Both the position numbers and the translations under genes were made by a program. From Planctomycetaceae bacterium (GTDB lineage Bacteria; Planctomycetota; Planctomycetia; Pirellulales; Pirellulaceae), in NCBI GenBank assembly GCA_002702965.1, contig PADE01000137.1:5456-10566 (forward strand): 5,111 nt of DNA, written 5' to 3'. The notes under the pieces are model-generated. The model did no database searches and was not told the origin of the DNA. It was given only the letters and a program-made list of their open reading frames with translations. This document shows positions 1 to 5,111 of the stretch, piece after piece (position 1 is the first letter of the stretch; each line of letters starts with the position of its first letter).

Positions 1-65
1 TTGGTATTTTATCAGACGGGTATTGGTTGACTCCAGCACCGACCGGCCGCGATCACCGAGAAAGT

Positions 66-73
66 AGGAAAGA
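66..73 (+). promoter_or_regulatory. Ribosome-binding site of the Nudix gene
   Basis: AGGAAAGA ends 10 bases before the ATG at 84. It is the only Shine-Dalgarno-like sequence near the 5' end of this reading frame, and it decides for the ATG at 84 over the upstream TTG at 27. Confidence 0.55.
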
Positions 74-83
74 AAATCAGAAT

Positions 84-527
84 ATGTCCGCCAGCCCTTC
101 TGGGACACGCCGCCACGGTGTGATTGCCCTGATTCGCCGTGGCCGCCGTTGGCTTGTGATTCGACGGTCGGAGTTTGTCGAAGCTCCCGGCGCGTGCTGC
201 TTTGCGGGTGGCGGTGTTGAAACCGGCGAGACCGAACGCGAGGCGCTATGTCGCGAGGTCGCGGAGGAGCTAGGAGTTACCGGCCGCCCGGTTCGTCGAG
301 TTTGGGAAAGTACGGCCACTTGGGGGATTCGGTTGAGTTGGTGGCTGGTCGCCGTGCCCCGGGCCGCGCGGATTGTTCCCGACCCGCGCGAAGTGGCCGA
401 GGTGCATTGGCTGACGTTGGAGCAGGTTCGGTTGCTGCCCGACCTGCTCACTAGCAACCGGGCATTCTTAGAAGCCTGGCAGGCGGGCGCATTTTCCCTG
501 CCTGGAGAGAGCACCGACCACCACTGA
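84..527 (+). CDS. Nudix hydrolase, substrate unknown
   Basis: A 147-residue protein of the Nudix family, which hydrolyses a nucleoside diphosphate linked to another group using a metal ion; it is probably cytosolic. The full Nudix box is present at residues 43-65: G43, five residues, E49, seven residues, then R57-E58-V59, E61-E62, G64-V65. Every consensus position is filled, including the metal-binding glutamates of the REVAEE segment, so the enzyme should be active. The length is typical of a single-domain Nudix protein with nothing attached. I chose the ATG at 84 because a purine-rich AGGAAAGA (66-73) precedes it at suitable spacing. An in-frame TTG at 27 would add 19 polar residues with no ribosome-binding site. 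The box does not identify the substrate (8-oxo-dGTP, ADP-ribose, a dinucleotide or other). The gene converges on mcsB. Family is near certain; specific function is unknown. Confidence 0.9.
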   Translation: MSASPSGTRRHGVIALIRRGRRWLVIRRSEFVEAPGACCFAGGGVETGETEREALCREVAEELGVTGRPVRRVWESTATWGIRLSWWLVAVPRAARIVPDPREVAEVHWLTLEQVRLLPDLLTSNRAFLEAWQAGAFSLPGESTDHH

Positions 528-543
528 GCGGTGGTGGACGTGC
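511..543. terminator. Hairpin between convergent genes, possible bidirectional terminator
   Basis: A perfect 7-bp stem, CCACCAC (518-524) with GTGGTGG (531-537), encloses a 6-base loop containing most of the Nudix stop codon (525-527). Beyond a small internal loop, GCAC (511-514) pairs with GTGC (540-543) and lengthens the stem. It sits where the Nudix gene and mcsB transcripts would meet, which fits a shared terminator. No T-run follows the stem on either strand, so it is not a classical intrinsic terminator. It could instead be a barrier to readthrough or an mRNA-stabilising structure. Confidence 0.35.
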
Positions 544-555
544 CGCCCGATCGGG

Positions 556-1632
556 TCAGTTGTTTTCGGCCGGATCCGCACCGTCTTGCTGCAGGTGACG
601 CTGCAGGTAATGCGCGCGTTCGATGTTGCGATTGGCCGTATCGAGCTCGGTGCCGCGCAGTTTCTGCAGGTGGGCAGGTTGCGTGTGAATGAAGAGTTTG
701 TTGATCGTGGGGATCTGGAGATTCTCGATCAGACCCAGGTTGACGCCCATCCGAACGCTGGAGAGTAGATCCATCGTCTCTTCGCTACTGATTGTCTGAG
801 CGGAGCAGAGAATGCCGTAGGCGCGGCTGACCCGGTCGTGCAGATCTTGCTGGTTTTCGTTGATCAGAAACGTGCGGGCGCGCCGTTCATAGTCAATGAT
901 CTGGGGCACGACATCGGCGACTTGTTGGATCAGATCCAGTTCGCTGCGCCCCAAAGTGATTTGATTGCTGATCTGATAGAAATCGCCCATGGCGCGCGAT
1001 CCCTCGCCGTACAGACCTCGCACCGCGAGGTTCATTTTCTGTAAGCTCCGGAATACCCTTTCGATTTGCTGTGTCAAGACAAGTGCCGGCAGATGGAACA
1101 TAACGCTTACCCGCATCCCCGTCCCCACATTCGTGGGACAGGCGGTCAAGTAGCCGAGTCGGTCGTGAAAGGCGAACGAGATATGTTGTTCGACCACGTC
1201 GTCAATGGCGTTGGTCTGCTCCCAGGTTGCGTTGAGATCGAGCCCGCTATTCATAACTTGAATGCGGAGGTGATCTTCTTCGTTGATCATCAAGCTGAAT
1301 TTTTCTTCGGGATGGATCGCGACCGCCCGAGCGCCGTTACTGTCGGCGTGCTCACGACTAATCAACTGTCGTTCGACAAGAAACTGACGATCGATCTCCG
1401 GCAGCAATTTCAGATTGATGTAGCCGACATCTTGCAACTTGGGCTCAGCCTGAAAGGTCTCGTGCAGCGTTCGTTCGATCGCGTTTAGATCGGTGTCCGA
1501 GCACTTACGGATGAACGGGTGATTTGCCAAATTGCGAGCCAAGCGAATGCGGCAACTAATGACGATGTCGGATTCAGGTCCAGAACCTCGCAGCCATTCG
1601 CTACTTTGTCGCGCGAGCTCTTCCAGTTTCAC
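556..1632 (-). CDS. mcsB: McsB, protein arginine kinase
   Basis: A 358-residue member of the ATP:guanido phosphotransferase family, close to the Bacillus McsB length. It transfers phosphate from ATP to arginine side chains of proteins; in Gram-positive bacteria this tags substrates for the ClpCP protease. Visible landmarks are SCRIRLARN (26-34), the nucleotide/guanidino-site segment NEEDHLR (117-123), CPTNVGTGMR (165-174) with the family's conserved cysteine C165, and GLYGEGS (206-212) with E210. E119, C165 and E210 sit two positions before the Bacillus residues I recall as E121, C167 and E212. The C-terminal phosphoarginine-sensing motif, RDxxRA in Bacillus, reads RNIERA (335-340). The start is the GTG at 1632, preceded by a strong GAGGGGA site; the longer frame begins with a TTG at 1677 inside mcsA. 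It lies 19 bases after mcsA and is surely cotranscribed. Identity is very secure; its targets here are unknown. Confidence 0.95.
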   Translation of the reverse strand: MKLEELARQSSEWLRGSGPESDIVISCRIRLARNLANHPFIRKCSDTDLNAIERTLHETFQAEPKLQDVGYINLKLLPEIDRQFLVERQLISREHADSNGARAVAIHPEEKFSLMINEEDHLRIQVMNSGLDLNATWEQTNAIDDVVEQHISFAFHDRLGYLTACPTNVGTGMRVSVMFHLPALVLTQQIERVFRSLQKMNLAVRGLYGEGSRAMGDFYQISNQITLGRSELDLIQQVADVVPQIIDYERRARTFLINENQQDLHDRVSRAYGILCSAQTISSEETMDLLSSVRMGVNLGLIENLQIPTINKLFIHTQPAHLQKLRGTELDTANRNIERAHYLQRHLQQDGADPAENN

Positions 1633-1640
1633 TTTGGCTT

Positions 1641-1647
1641 TCCCCTC
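1641..1647 (-). promoter_or_regulatory. Strong ribosome-binding site of mcsB
   Basis: On the minus strand GAGGGGA stands 8 bases before the GTG at 1632. It lies in the short gap between the mcsA stop codon and mcsB, and it fixes the GTG as the start rather than the TTG at 1677. It looks stronger than any site before mcsA, so mcsB may be translated efficiently from the shared message. Confidence 0.7.
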
Positions 1648-1651
1648 TCGT

Positions 1652-2149
1652 TTACGAGGGTTTGCGCTGTTGTTCAAGCTTTTGAATTTGATCTCTTAGC
1701 GCGGACGCCGTCTCGTAATCTTCACGGTCGATCGCCGCTTTCATGTCTTGCCGCATGCGCACGAGGTGGACTTGCTGCTCGGAACTGTTCACGCCGCGTT
1801 TGGGGCGTTTTCCGACGTGTTCGGTGGCCGCGTGAACGTTGACGATCAGGGGTTCGAGTTCTGCCTCAAAACAGACGTAATCGTGGGGGCACCCAAGGCG
1901 ACCCGAGTGGCGAAATTCATAGAAACTGGTCCCACAGATGTCGCAGACTTGCTGGTCGAGTGCCGCCAACTCCTCGGAGTCCTCAGCGAGCTTGAACTGG
2001 TGCGCCAGCGCAGTCGCTTCGGTCGTCGGTTCGCCTTGAGACAGGTACAGTTTTCCGCAGTCTTCACAGAGGTGCAATTCGTCTAATTCCGGCCCGGTAA
2101 TCTCCGTCACATGAATGGTCGCGGGTTTTTCACATCGCTGGCATTTCAT
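1652..2149 (-). CDS. mcsA: McsA, zinc-binding activator of protein arginine kinase
   Basis: A 165-residue protein with the McsA layout: an N-terminal region of paired cysteines and a C-terminal UVR (UvrB/UvrC-type) motif. The cysteine pairs are C3/C6, C28/C31 and C69/C72, followed by GRLGC at 83-87. The UVR helix spans about 127-161, with the hallmark segment DREDYETASALRDQI (141-155). In Bacillus, McsA binds zinc and stimulates McsB, and UVR motifs mediate contacts with ClpC-type ATPases or UvrA/UvrB partners. The usual fourth pair, GCxxCY, reads GCPHDY (86-91), so its second cysteine is replaced; C93 or H89 could serve as a ligand instead. The gene is first in an operon with mcsB, whose start is 19 bases past the mcsA stop. 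The ATG at 2149 has only a weak ribosome-binding site. The neighbouring mcsB makes the assignment firm; alone it could be called a generic UVR-motif protein. Confidence 0.9.
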   Translation of the reverse strand: MKCQRCEKPATIHVTEITGPELDELHLCEDCGKLYLSQGEPTTEATALAHQFKLAEDSEELAALDQQVCDICGTSFYEFRHSGRLGCPHDYVCFEAELEPLIVNVHAATEHVGKRPKRGVNSSEQQVHLVRMRQDMKAAIDREDYETASALRDQIQKLEQQRKPS

Positions 2150-2274
2150 GTCCGTACTCGCTGAACGGGAAACGGCCGGCCTGACTTGCCGAGCCGGACT
2201 GCACCGAGCGCCGAAGCGGCTTTATGGGAATGCATGCAACATATTCACAACACACGACTTACGAAACTGGTGGG

Positions 2275-2302
2275 ATTCTAGCAAGGCTCTTATTAGTGTC
2301 AA
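2275..2302 (-). promoter_or_regulatory. Predicted housekeeping sigma promoter of mcsA-mcsB
   Basis: On the minus strand a perfect -35 element TTGACA (2302-2297), a 16-base spacer and a -10 element TAGAAT (2280-2275, one mismatch from TATAAT) lie upstream of mcsA. Transcription would begin near 2268, giving an untranslated leader of about 120 bases. I saw no CIRCE-type repeat (TTAGCACTC/GAGTGCTAA), so the sequence gives no evidence of HrcA control. The call rests on consensus match and position only. Confidence 0.6.
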
Positions 2303-2317
2303 GCCGAGTCATTCGGC
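2303..2317. promoter_or_regulatory. Short inverted repeat abutting the mcsA -35 element
   Basis: GCCGA (2303-2307) and TCGGC (2313-2317) form a 5-bp inverted repeat around GTCAT, immediately upstream of the predicted -35 hexamer of mcsA and about 100 bases before trpE. Its position suits an operator or activator site. A repeat this short arises often by chance in GC-rich DNA, so the call is weak. Confidence 0.2.
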
Positions 2318-2413
2318 CCTGGCGTTGCTGGGGTGGGAGGCCATTGCTAAGCTTCCTGGTACCCGTTGCGCCGCCAGTCGCCGGGGTGCCACGTCCGTCG
2401 AAAGCCCTCTCTG

Positions 2414-3913
2414 ATGATGTATGTACCGGACTTTACCGCATTCGAACGGTTGGCATCCGAATACCAGATGGTACCCGTTTATCGGCGGCTGGTGAGCGAT
2501 TCATTGACCCCCGTGACGGCGTTTCGGAAGATCGACCAGGGGGGAACGGCGTGTCTCTTTGAGAGCGTTGTCGGTGGTGAAAAAGTTTCGCGTTATAGTT
2601 TTCTGACAGCCGATCCGTTCCTGGAGATGGCGGCTTACGGGGAAATGGTCACCGAAACCGCGGACGGCAACCACCACACCTACCACGCCGCCGATCCTCT
2701 GGAAGCACTGCGGCAGAGTGTCTCGAGTTACCGGGTCGCGCATCTCGACGACTTGCCCCCATTTGTCGCCGGTGCGATTGGCTTCGCGGGGTACGATGTG
2801 GTCCGCTACTGTGAGTCGCTGCCCAATCCACCACGGGACGATCGCCAGGTACCCGATCTGGCGTTTGCGTTTTACGATCGGATGGTGGTCTTCGACAACG
2901 TCAGCAAGACCATGTTCGTCATCGCCATGGCGCGGCTCGATCGGTTTGCGGGAGACCACGAGCGGGCGTATCAGGATGCGATGCGGCGTGTCGATGAACT
3001 GGTCGAACAGTTGTCCGATTCGACAGAGGAACTGCCCTGCACCGATATCGACACGCGTGGCGACGTCTCGATCCACTTCGAATCCAATTTCAGCCAGCCC
3101 GATTTTGAGGACGCGGTTCGCCAATGTGTCGACTACATCCGCGCGGGCGACATTTTCCAGGTCGTGGTCAGTCAACGATTGGGTGTCGAGTTCGAGTCCG
3201 ATCCATTTGAGATCTACCGAACGTTGCGGGTTGTGAATCCGAGTCCCTTCATGTTCTTCTTGCGCACGCGGGACGTGACATTAATCGGCAGTTCCCCCGA
3301 GATCATGTGCCGTGTCGTCGACGGCAAAGTGACCGTGCGACCGCTCGCCGGAACGCGCCCCAGGGGCGCCGATGAGGCTGAGGACCAGCGATTGGCGGAT
3401 GAGTTACTCGCCGATCCCAAAGAGCGCGCCGAGCATGTGATGCTCGTCGATCTGGGTCGCAACGACGTCGGCCGTGTGGCACGTTACGGTTCGGTGCAAC
3501 TGTCGGATGTGATGGTCATCGAGCGGTACAGCCACGTGATGCACATTACCTCAAACGTTAGTTGCGAGTTGGCAGAAGGAAAGGACGCATTTGATGCGCT
3601 TCGCGCCTCACTCCCCGCCGGGACCGTGTCGGGGGCACCCAAGGTTCGCGCCATGGAGATCATCGACGAACTCGAACCCCATCGTCGTGGACCGTACGCG
3701 GGGGCTGTCGGCTACATCGATTTTAGCGGCAACATGGACACCTGCATCGCGCTCAGAACGATGGTTATTCAGGGAAGCCGCGCGTATATCCAAGCGGGGG
3801 CGGGAATCGTTGCGGACAGCGTCCCGGAAAACGAATTTCAGGAGACGATGAACAAGGCGCGAGGTTTGCTCAAGGCGATTGAAATCACCGAACAGCGCAC
3901 GGCGGACCTCTGA
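2414..3913 (+). CDS. trpE: Anthranilate synthase component I (TrpE)
   Basis: A 499-residue chorismate-utilising enzyme. With its glutaminase partner TrpG it converts chorismate and glutamine to anthranilate, the first committed step of tryptophan synthesis, in the cytosol. Residues 1-200 hold the TrpE N-terminal domain, including LFES (48-51), which matches the LLES element that binds tryptophan for feedback inhibition. The chorismate-binding domain covers about 225-492, with SSPE (293-296), RPLAGTRPRG (309-318), DLGRNDVGR (346-354), AGTVSGAPK (402-410) and GAGIVADSVPENEF (462-475). Alanine at 312 favours anthranilate synthase, because aminodeoxychorismate synthase PabB has lysine there (PIKGT). 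The start is the ATG at 2414 or the adjacent ATG at 2417; the frame reaches back to a TTG at 2366 with no support. The ribosome-binding site is weak. No other trp gene lies in the window, so TrpG must be encoded elsewhere or beyond the edge. Confidence 0.95.
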   Translation: MMYVPDFTAFERLASEYQMVPVYRRLVSDSLTPVTAFRKIDQGGTACLFESVVGGEKVSRYSFLTADPFLEMAAYGEMVTETADGNHHTYHAADPLEALRQSVSSYRVAHLDDLPPFVAGAIGFAGYDVVRYCESLPNPPRDDRQVPDLAFAFYDRMVVFDNVSKTMFVIAMARLDRFAGDHERAYQDAMRRVDELVEQLSDSTEELPCTDIDTRGDVSIHFESNFSQPDFEDAVRQCVDYIRAGDIFQVVVSQRLGVEFESDPFEIYRTLRVVNPSPFMFFLRTRDVTLIGSSPEIMCRVVDGKVTVRPLAGTRPRGADEAEDQRLADELLADPKERAEHVMLVDLGRNDVGRVARYGSVQLSDVMVIERYSHVMHITSNVSCELAEGKDAFDALRASLPAGTVSGAPKVRAMEIIDELEPHRRGPYAGAVGYIDFSGNMDTCIALRTMVIQGSRAYIQAGAGIVADSVPENEFQETMNKARGLLKAIEITEQRTADL

Positions 3914-3981
3914 GCGGCCCGTGCGATCGCGCCATTCGGCGTCCGGGTGATCGAGCTGCGGGTGGATGAATGCGACCGACC

Positions 3982-3986
3982 GGGAG
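3982..3986 (+). promoter_or_regulatory. Ribosome-binding site of the TIM44-like gene
   Basis: GGGAG ends 11 bases before the ATG at 3998. The upstream ATGs at 3966 and 3970 are in other frames, so this site supports 3998 as the start. Confidence 0.45.
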
Positions 3987-3997
3987 CCACAGCGAAG

Positions 3998-5111
3998 ATG
4001 TTGAGTAACCGAATCTCGGCCGGTCATCGAAGCTGGATGGTGGCCCTGCTCGTCGCACTGGTGCTGGGCTGTTTGGCGCTGCCACCGACAGCATCGGGTC
4101 GGGCCGGCGGCGGCGGTGGCTACAGCAGCGGTGGTGGCGGCGGTGGCGGGGGTGGCTACAGCAGCGGTGGTGGTTCCGGTGGAGAACTGGAGCTTCTATT
4201 CTTTCTGATCGAGCTGTCGATCGACTACCCGTTGATTGGCATCCCGCTGCTCGTCACGCTGATCGTGTTCCTCATTTTGCGCTACCGAGGTCACCGAGCC
4301 GAAGCTCCCGCCAGCGGCCCGCAACGCCGCTCGCAGGGCCGCGTGGACGCCTGGCAACACGAGCAGTTGGTGGAGAAGATCCAGCGCTCCGATCCGGAGT
4401 TCGACGGAGCCGTGTTTCGAGAGAACTTTGAGCGCGCCTTCGTCGAGATTCAGCGTGCTTGGCAGTCGCAAGATATGTCCCCGGTGCAGCACTTTGTAAC
4501 CGACGGCATTTACGAAAAATTTTCGTTACAGTTCAACGCCCAGCGGACACAAGGTTACCGCGAGCGGTTGGAGCAGATCGATGTCCAGCAGGCGCGATTT
4601 GCCGATTGGGTTTCGCAGGGCGTGTTCGACGTGCTCACGGTAGAAGTCCGGGCGTCGATGGTCGATTACCGCGTCGCCGCTGAAACGGGTAAGTGGCTGT
4701 CTGGAAGTCGCCGCGCCGAGTCGTTTCTGGAATATTGGTCGTTTATCCGCCGTCGGGATGTCCAAACTAAAACGGCCCGGGGCAGTTTGCTGGGTGGCCA
4801 ATGCCCGAATTGTGGCAGTGAGGTGGAACTGAACCAGTTCAGCCGCTGTTCTGCCTGTGACGCGATGTTGCGCAGCGGCTCGTACGATTGGGTGTTATCG
4901 GAGATCACGCAGGCCAGCGAATGGCGTGCTCGCAATCCGCAGCGCCGGGCTGTGTCCGAGCGATACCGCCGGCAACACGATCCAGAATTCAGCTTGCAGC
5001 AACTGGAAGACCGGGCGTCTGTGATCTTCTATCGCAAGGCGGCGGCCGACCTCGCTGGGTCGATCGATCCCTTGCGGAAAATGGCCACCGATGGTTTTTG
5101 TGAGCAGTACA
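3998..5111 (+). CDS. TIM44-like domain membrane protein with zinc ribbon, 3' end cut off
   Basis: The frame is open from ATG 3998 to the window edge (371 codons, no stop), so the C-terminus is missing. A basic start (R5, H10, R11) and hydrophobic stretch 13-28 form a signal peptide or anchor; VLGC at 22-25 is a possible but unconvincing lipobox. A glycine/serine/tyrosine-rich linker covers 35-62, a likely membrane helix about 77-94, and basic residues follow (RYRGHR, 95-100), suggesting a cytoplasmic C-terminal part. Residues about 117-255 look like a TIM44-like domain, then a zinc ribbon: C269/C272 and C284/C287. From 328 a second copy of the domain's opening begins. Bacterial TIM44-like proteins with this glycine-rich, one-helix layout are common, but their function is largely unknown; the fold is related to mitochondrial Tim44 and MRPL45. 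It follows trpE by 84 bases without an evident functional link. Family assignment is by layout and motif memory. Confidence 0.8.
   Translation, partial: MLSNRISAGHRSWMVALLVALVLGCLALPPTASGRAGGGGGYSSGGGGGGGGGYSSGGGSGGELELLFFLIELSIDYPLIGIPLLVTLIVFLILRYRGHRAEAPASGPQRRSQGRVDAWQHEQLVEKIQRSDPEFDGAVFRENFERAFVEIQRAWQSQDMSPVQHFVTDGIYEKFSLQFNAQRTQGYRERLEQIDVQQARFADWVSQGVFDVLTVEVRASMVDYRVAAETGKWLSGSRRAESFLEYWSFIRRRDVQTKTARGSLLGGQCPNCGSEVELNQFSRCSACDAMLRSGSYDWVLSEITQASEWRARNPQRRAVSERYRRQHDPEFSLQQLEDRASVIFYRKAAADLAGSIDPLRKMATDGFCEQY
4115..4173 (+). repeat. Two-copy 23-bp direct repeat coding the Gly/Tyr/Ser linker
   Basis: Two identical 23-base copies at 4115-4137 and 4151-4173 are offset by 36 bases (12 codons). 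Each encodes GGYSSGG, and they are separated by GGY/GGC/GGG glycine codons. The repeat keeps the reading frame and lies in the low-complexity linker of the TIM44-like protein. In-frame spacing suggests duplication by slippage, and the linker length may vary between strains. Confidence 0.7.

Noticed and set aside
27..83. N-terminal extension of the Nudix protein from the TTG at 27.
   Set aside because: There is no ribosome-binding site, the added sequence is polar and unlike Nudix N-termini, and the ATG at 84 has a good site.
77..514. Minus-strand frame of 145 codons opposite the Nudix gene.
   Set aside because: It overlaps almost the whole Nudix gene and its sequence is Arg/Ser/Thr-rich, as expected of an antisense shadow.
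1066..1488. Plus-strand frame of 140 codons opposite mcsB.
   Set aside because: It is antisense to conserved McsB motifs and shows no protein-family signature or ribosome-binding site.
2174..2220. GGCCGGCC palindrome and small GCCG/CGGC stems in the mcsA leader, as a riboswitch.
   Set aside because: The stems are only 4-5 bp, no known riboswitch consensus is recognisable, and such pairings are expected in GC-rich DNA.
2268..2273. Tandem TGG TGG (Trp-Trp) in the trpE upstream region, suggesting attenuation.
   Set aside because: The frame that reads them has no start codon nearby upstream, and no T-run hairpin lies before trpE. The codons coincide with the predicted start of the mcsA transcript on the other strand.
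2234..2281. Short frame encoding MQHIHNTRLTKLVGF upstream of trpE, as a possible leader peptide.
   Set aside because: It lacks tryptophan codons, has poorly spaced ribosome-binding bases, and no terminator/antiterminator hairpin pair follows it.
2501..3175. Long minus-strand frame (224 codons) opposite trpE.
   Set aside because: It is antisense to strongly conserved TrpE sequence and has no recognisable domain; it reflects codon bias in the real gene.
3918..3947. Hairpin after trpE (CCCG/CGGG outer stem, GCGCC/GGCGT inner stem), as a terminator.
   Set aside because: The stems are short, the internal loop is lopsided and no T-run follows; the gap to the next gene may simply be transcribed.

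Overview
The window is ordinary, moderately GC-rich bacterial chromosome with five protein genes, and it most resembles a planctomycete (Pirellula/Rhodopirellula-like). That assignment is inferred. It rests on an McsA/McsB arginine-kinase pair with no ctsR or clpC in the window, on a TIM44-like membrane protein with a glycine-rich N-terminus and an embedded zinc ribbon, and on weak Shine-Dalgarno sequences before some genes. No rRNA, tRNA, CRISPR array, insertion sequence or prophage gene is visible.

Layout. A Nudix hydrolase gene lies on the + strand at 84-527. It converges on a two-gene minus-strand operon, mcsA (2149-1652) followed by mcsB (1632-556). The 28-bp gap between the stop codons of the Nudix gene and mcsB carries a GC-rich hairpin and a 10-bp palindrome. 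A 264-bp divergent intergenic region (2150-2413) separates mcsA from trpE. It contains a near-consensus housekeeping promoter pointing at mcsA, with a short inverted repeat against its -35 element. trpE (2414-3913, +) encodes the large subunit of anthranilate synthase. After an 84-bp gap comes a secreted or membrane-anchored TIM44-like protein (3998 to beyond 5111, +), cut by the window edge.

How the genes work together. McsA and McsB form a known functional pair: McsB phosphorylates arginine residues on proteins and McsA is its zinc-binding activator. In Gram-positive bacteria this marks damaged proteins and the CtsR repressor for the ClpCP protease. Here the pair stands alone, and changes in both partners (a substituted zinc-ligand position in McsA, an Asp-to-Asn change in the phosphoarginine-sensing motif of McsB) suggest regulation may differ from Bacillus. 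The Nudix, trpE and TIM44-like genes show no obvious functional link to this pair or to each other.

No clearly new system is present. The points most worth a second look are the stand-alone McsA/McsB operon with its altered motifs, and the internal duplication around a zinc ribbon in the TIM44-like protein.
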